12,667 nt of DNA, taken from assembly GCA_038215095.1 (NCBI GenBank), contig JBBQRG010000080.1, forward strand, positions 1-12,667. Reading direction: 5' to 3'. Below the pieces are notes generated by a model, which ran no database searches, had not been told where the DNA came from, and was given only the letters and a program-made list of their open reading frames with translations. Made by a program: the position numbers and the translations under genes. This stretch comes from DATACN01 sp038215095. GTDB lineage: Bacteria; Actinomycetota; Thermoleophilia; Solirubrobacterales; Thermoleophilaceae. Positions 11,897 through 12,667 of this stretch are shown here, one piece after another (position 1 is the stretch's first letter; every line of letters starts with the position of its first letter).

Positions 11897-12667
11897 GTGG
11901 ATGACCGCCGCGCCAAGCTGGAGCGCCTGCGCGCCGACGGCGTCGATCCGTTCCCCCACTCCTTCGAGGGCGTCGTTCCCATCGCCAGCATCCACGCCGC
12001 CCACGCGGATCTCGGGGAGGGCCAGGAGACCGAGGTGGCTTACCGGGTCGCTGGGAGGCTGGCGGCCAGGCGCGGACATGGCGGGGCGGCTTTCATCGAC
12101 GTGGACGACCGCTCGGGTCGGATTCAGGTTCACGCGCGTAAGGACGTGCTGGGCGACGAGTCGTTCGAGCGGCTGGTGTCGCTCGACCTGGGCGACCTGA
12201 TCGGCGTGGACGGCACCGCCTTCAAGACGCGGCGCGGGGAGCTGTCGCTGAAGGCCGGCGGGTGGACGCTGCTGGCGAAGTCGCTGCGCGAGGCGGCCAG
12301 CAAGCACTACGGGCTCGAGGACGTCGAGACTCGGTATCGCCACCGCGAGCTCGACCTGATCGCCAACGAGGAGAGCCGCGAGCTGTTCATCCTGCGCGCG
12401 AAGGTGGTCTCTGCGGTGCGGCGCTGGCTCGACGAGCGCGGCTTCATCGAGGTCGAGACGCCGGTTCTGCAGCCGCTCTACGGTGGCGCGCTGGCGCGGC
12501 CGTTCACGACCCACCACAACGAGCTGGACCGCGACCTGTTCCTGCGCATCGCCGACGAGCTGTACCTGAAGCGGCTGATCGTGGGCGGGCTCGAGCGCGT
12601 GTACGAGATCGGCAAGGACTTCCGCAACGAGGGCGTCTCCCACAAGCACAACCCCGAGTTCACGATG
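11897..12667 (+). CDS. lysS: Lysyl-tRNA synthetase, class II (3' end outside the window)
   Basis: Charges tRNA-Lys with lysine. The first 257 codons are present and stay in frame to the last base of the window; about half of the usual 490-500 residues is missing to the right. An N-terminal OB-fold anticodon-binding domain (about 45-125, AFIDVDDRSGRIQVHARKD) is followed by the catalytic core. Motif 1 is GFIEVETPVLQP (182-193), then GGALARPFTTHHNELD (196-211), LRIADELYLKRLIVGG (216-231) and motif 2 DFRNEGVSHKHNPEFT (241-256). The linker KSLREAASKHYGL departs from the usual KSLRPLPDKHHGL. The start GTG 11897 gives MDDRRAKLERLRADGVDPFP; it is slightly shorter at the N-terminus than E. coli LysS and lacks an SD. 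An ATG at 11901 is out of frame. It is probably co-transcribed with greA. Confidence 0.95.
   Translation, partial: MDDRRAKLERLRADGVDPFPHSFEGVVPIASIHAAHADLGEGQETEVAYRVAGRLAARRGHGGAAFIDVDDRSGRIQVHARKDVLGDESFERLVSLDLGDLIGVDGTAFKTRRGELSLKAGGWTLLAKSLREAASKHYGLEDVETRYRHRELDLIANEESRELFILRAKVVSAVRRWLDERGFIEVETPVLQPLYGGALARPFTTHHNELDRDLFLRIADELYLKRLIVGGLERVYEIGKDFRNEGVSHKHNPEFTM

Noticed and set aside
11385..12200. Frame running across greA and the start of lysS
   Set aside because: It is a +1 shadow of greA and lysS. lysS reads in another frame from GTG 11897 with all class II LysRS motifs.
1..12667. CRISPR array, tRNA or rRNA genes, insertion sequences, integrase or prophage genes
   Set aside because: No spaced repeat array, cloverleaf, terminal inverted repeats or recombinase motifs were found. 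Nearly all bases belong to identified genes.

Overview
The window is a densely coded, very GC-rich stretch (about 70% by eye). All 14 genes, the last one partial, lie on the + strand, with almost no intergenic space. The gene content points to a high-GC actinobacterium: an InhA-type enoyl-ACP reductase, a zinc-finger-free PccB-type carboxyltransferase in the fatty-acid operon, a MaoC-fold dehydratase in place of FabZ, a type III pantothenate kinase, and a long protein with an AbiEi-like N-terminus and a DUF559 C-terminus. The Thermoleophilia/Solirubrobacterales are my best guess from overall feel, but this is not proved.

Positions 91-7470 form one tightly overlapping fatty-acid synthesis type II operon: fabD, fabH, fabG, acpP, fabF, an acyl-CoA carboxylase beta subunit, an SGNH/GDSL hydrolase, a MaoC-type dehydratase and an InhA-type enoyl reductase. 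Most genes overlap by 1-17 bases (ATGA, GTGA and TGATG junctions), and fabD/fabH, fabH/fabG and SGNH/maoC overlap by 8, 10 and 17 bases. Together they supply malonyl-CoA carboxylation (beta subunit only), malonyl loading onto ACP, KAS III priming, condensation, ketoreduction, dehydration and enoyl reduction. The biotin carboxylase/BCCP subunit is not in the window. The SGNH hydrolase is the one member without an obvious place in the cycle.

Positions 7471-12667 hold housekeeping genes with two insertions. coaX (type III pantothenate kinase, the first step of CoA synthesis and so linked to the ACP cofactor) is preceded by a GATAAT hexamer placed as if for a leaderless transcript. Next come an AbiEi/DUF559-type putative DNA-binding nuclease with unusual codon use, dusB (tRNA-dihydrouridine synthase) and a cytochrome P450, joined by 1-base stop/start overlaps. 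greA follows with its own extended -10-like promoter, and then the first 257 codons of lysS, which run off the right edge.

No tRNA, rRNA, CRISPR array, insertion sequence, integrase or convincing intrinsic terminator was seen. No gap without a gene exceeds about 90 bases. The observations most worth following are the SGNH hydrolase inside the FAS-II operon, the solo AbiEi/DUF559 protein with short direct repeats in front of it, and the P450 coupled to dusB.
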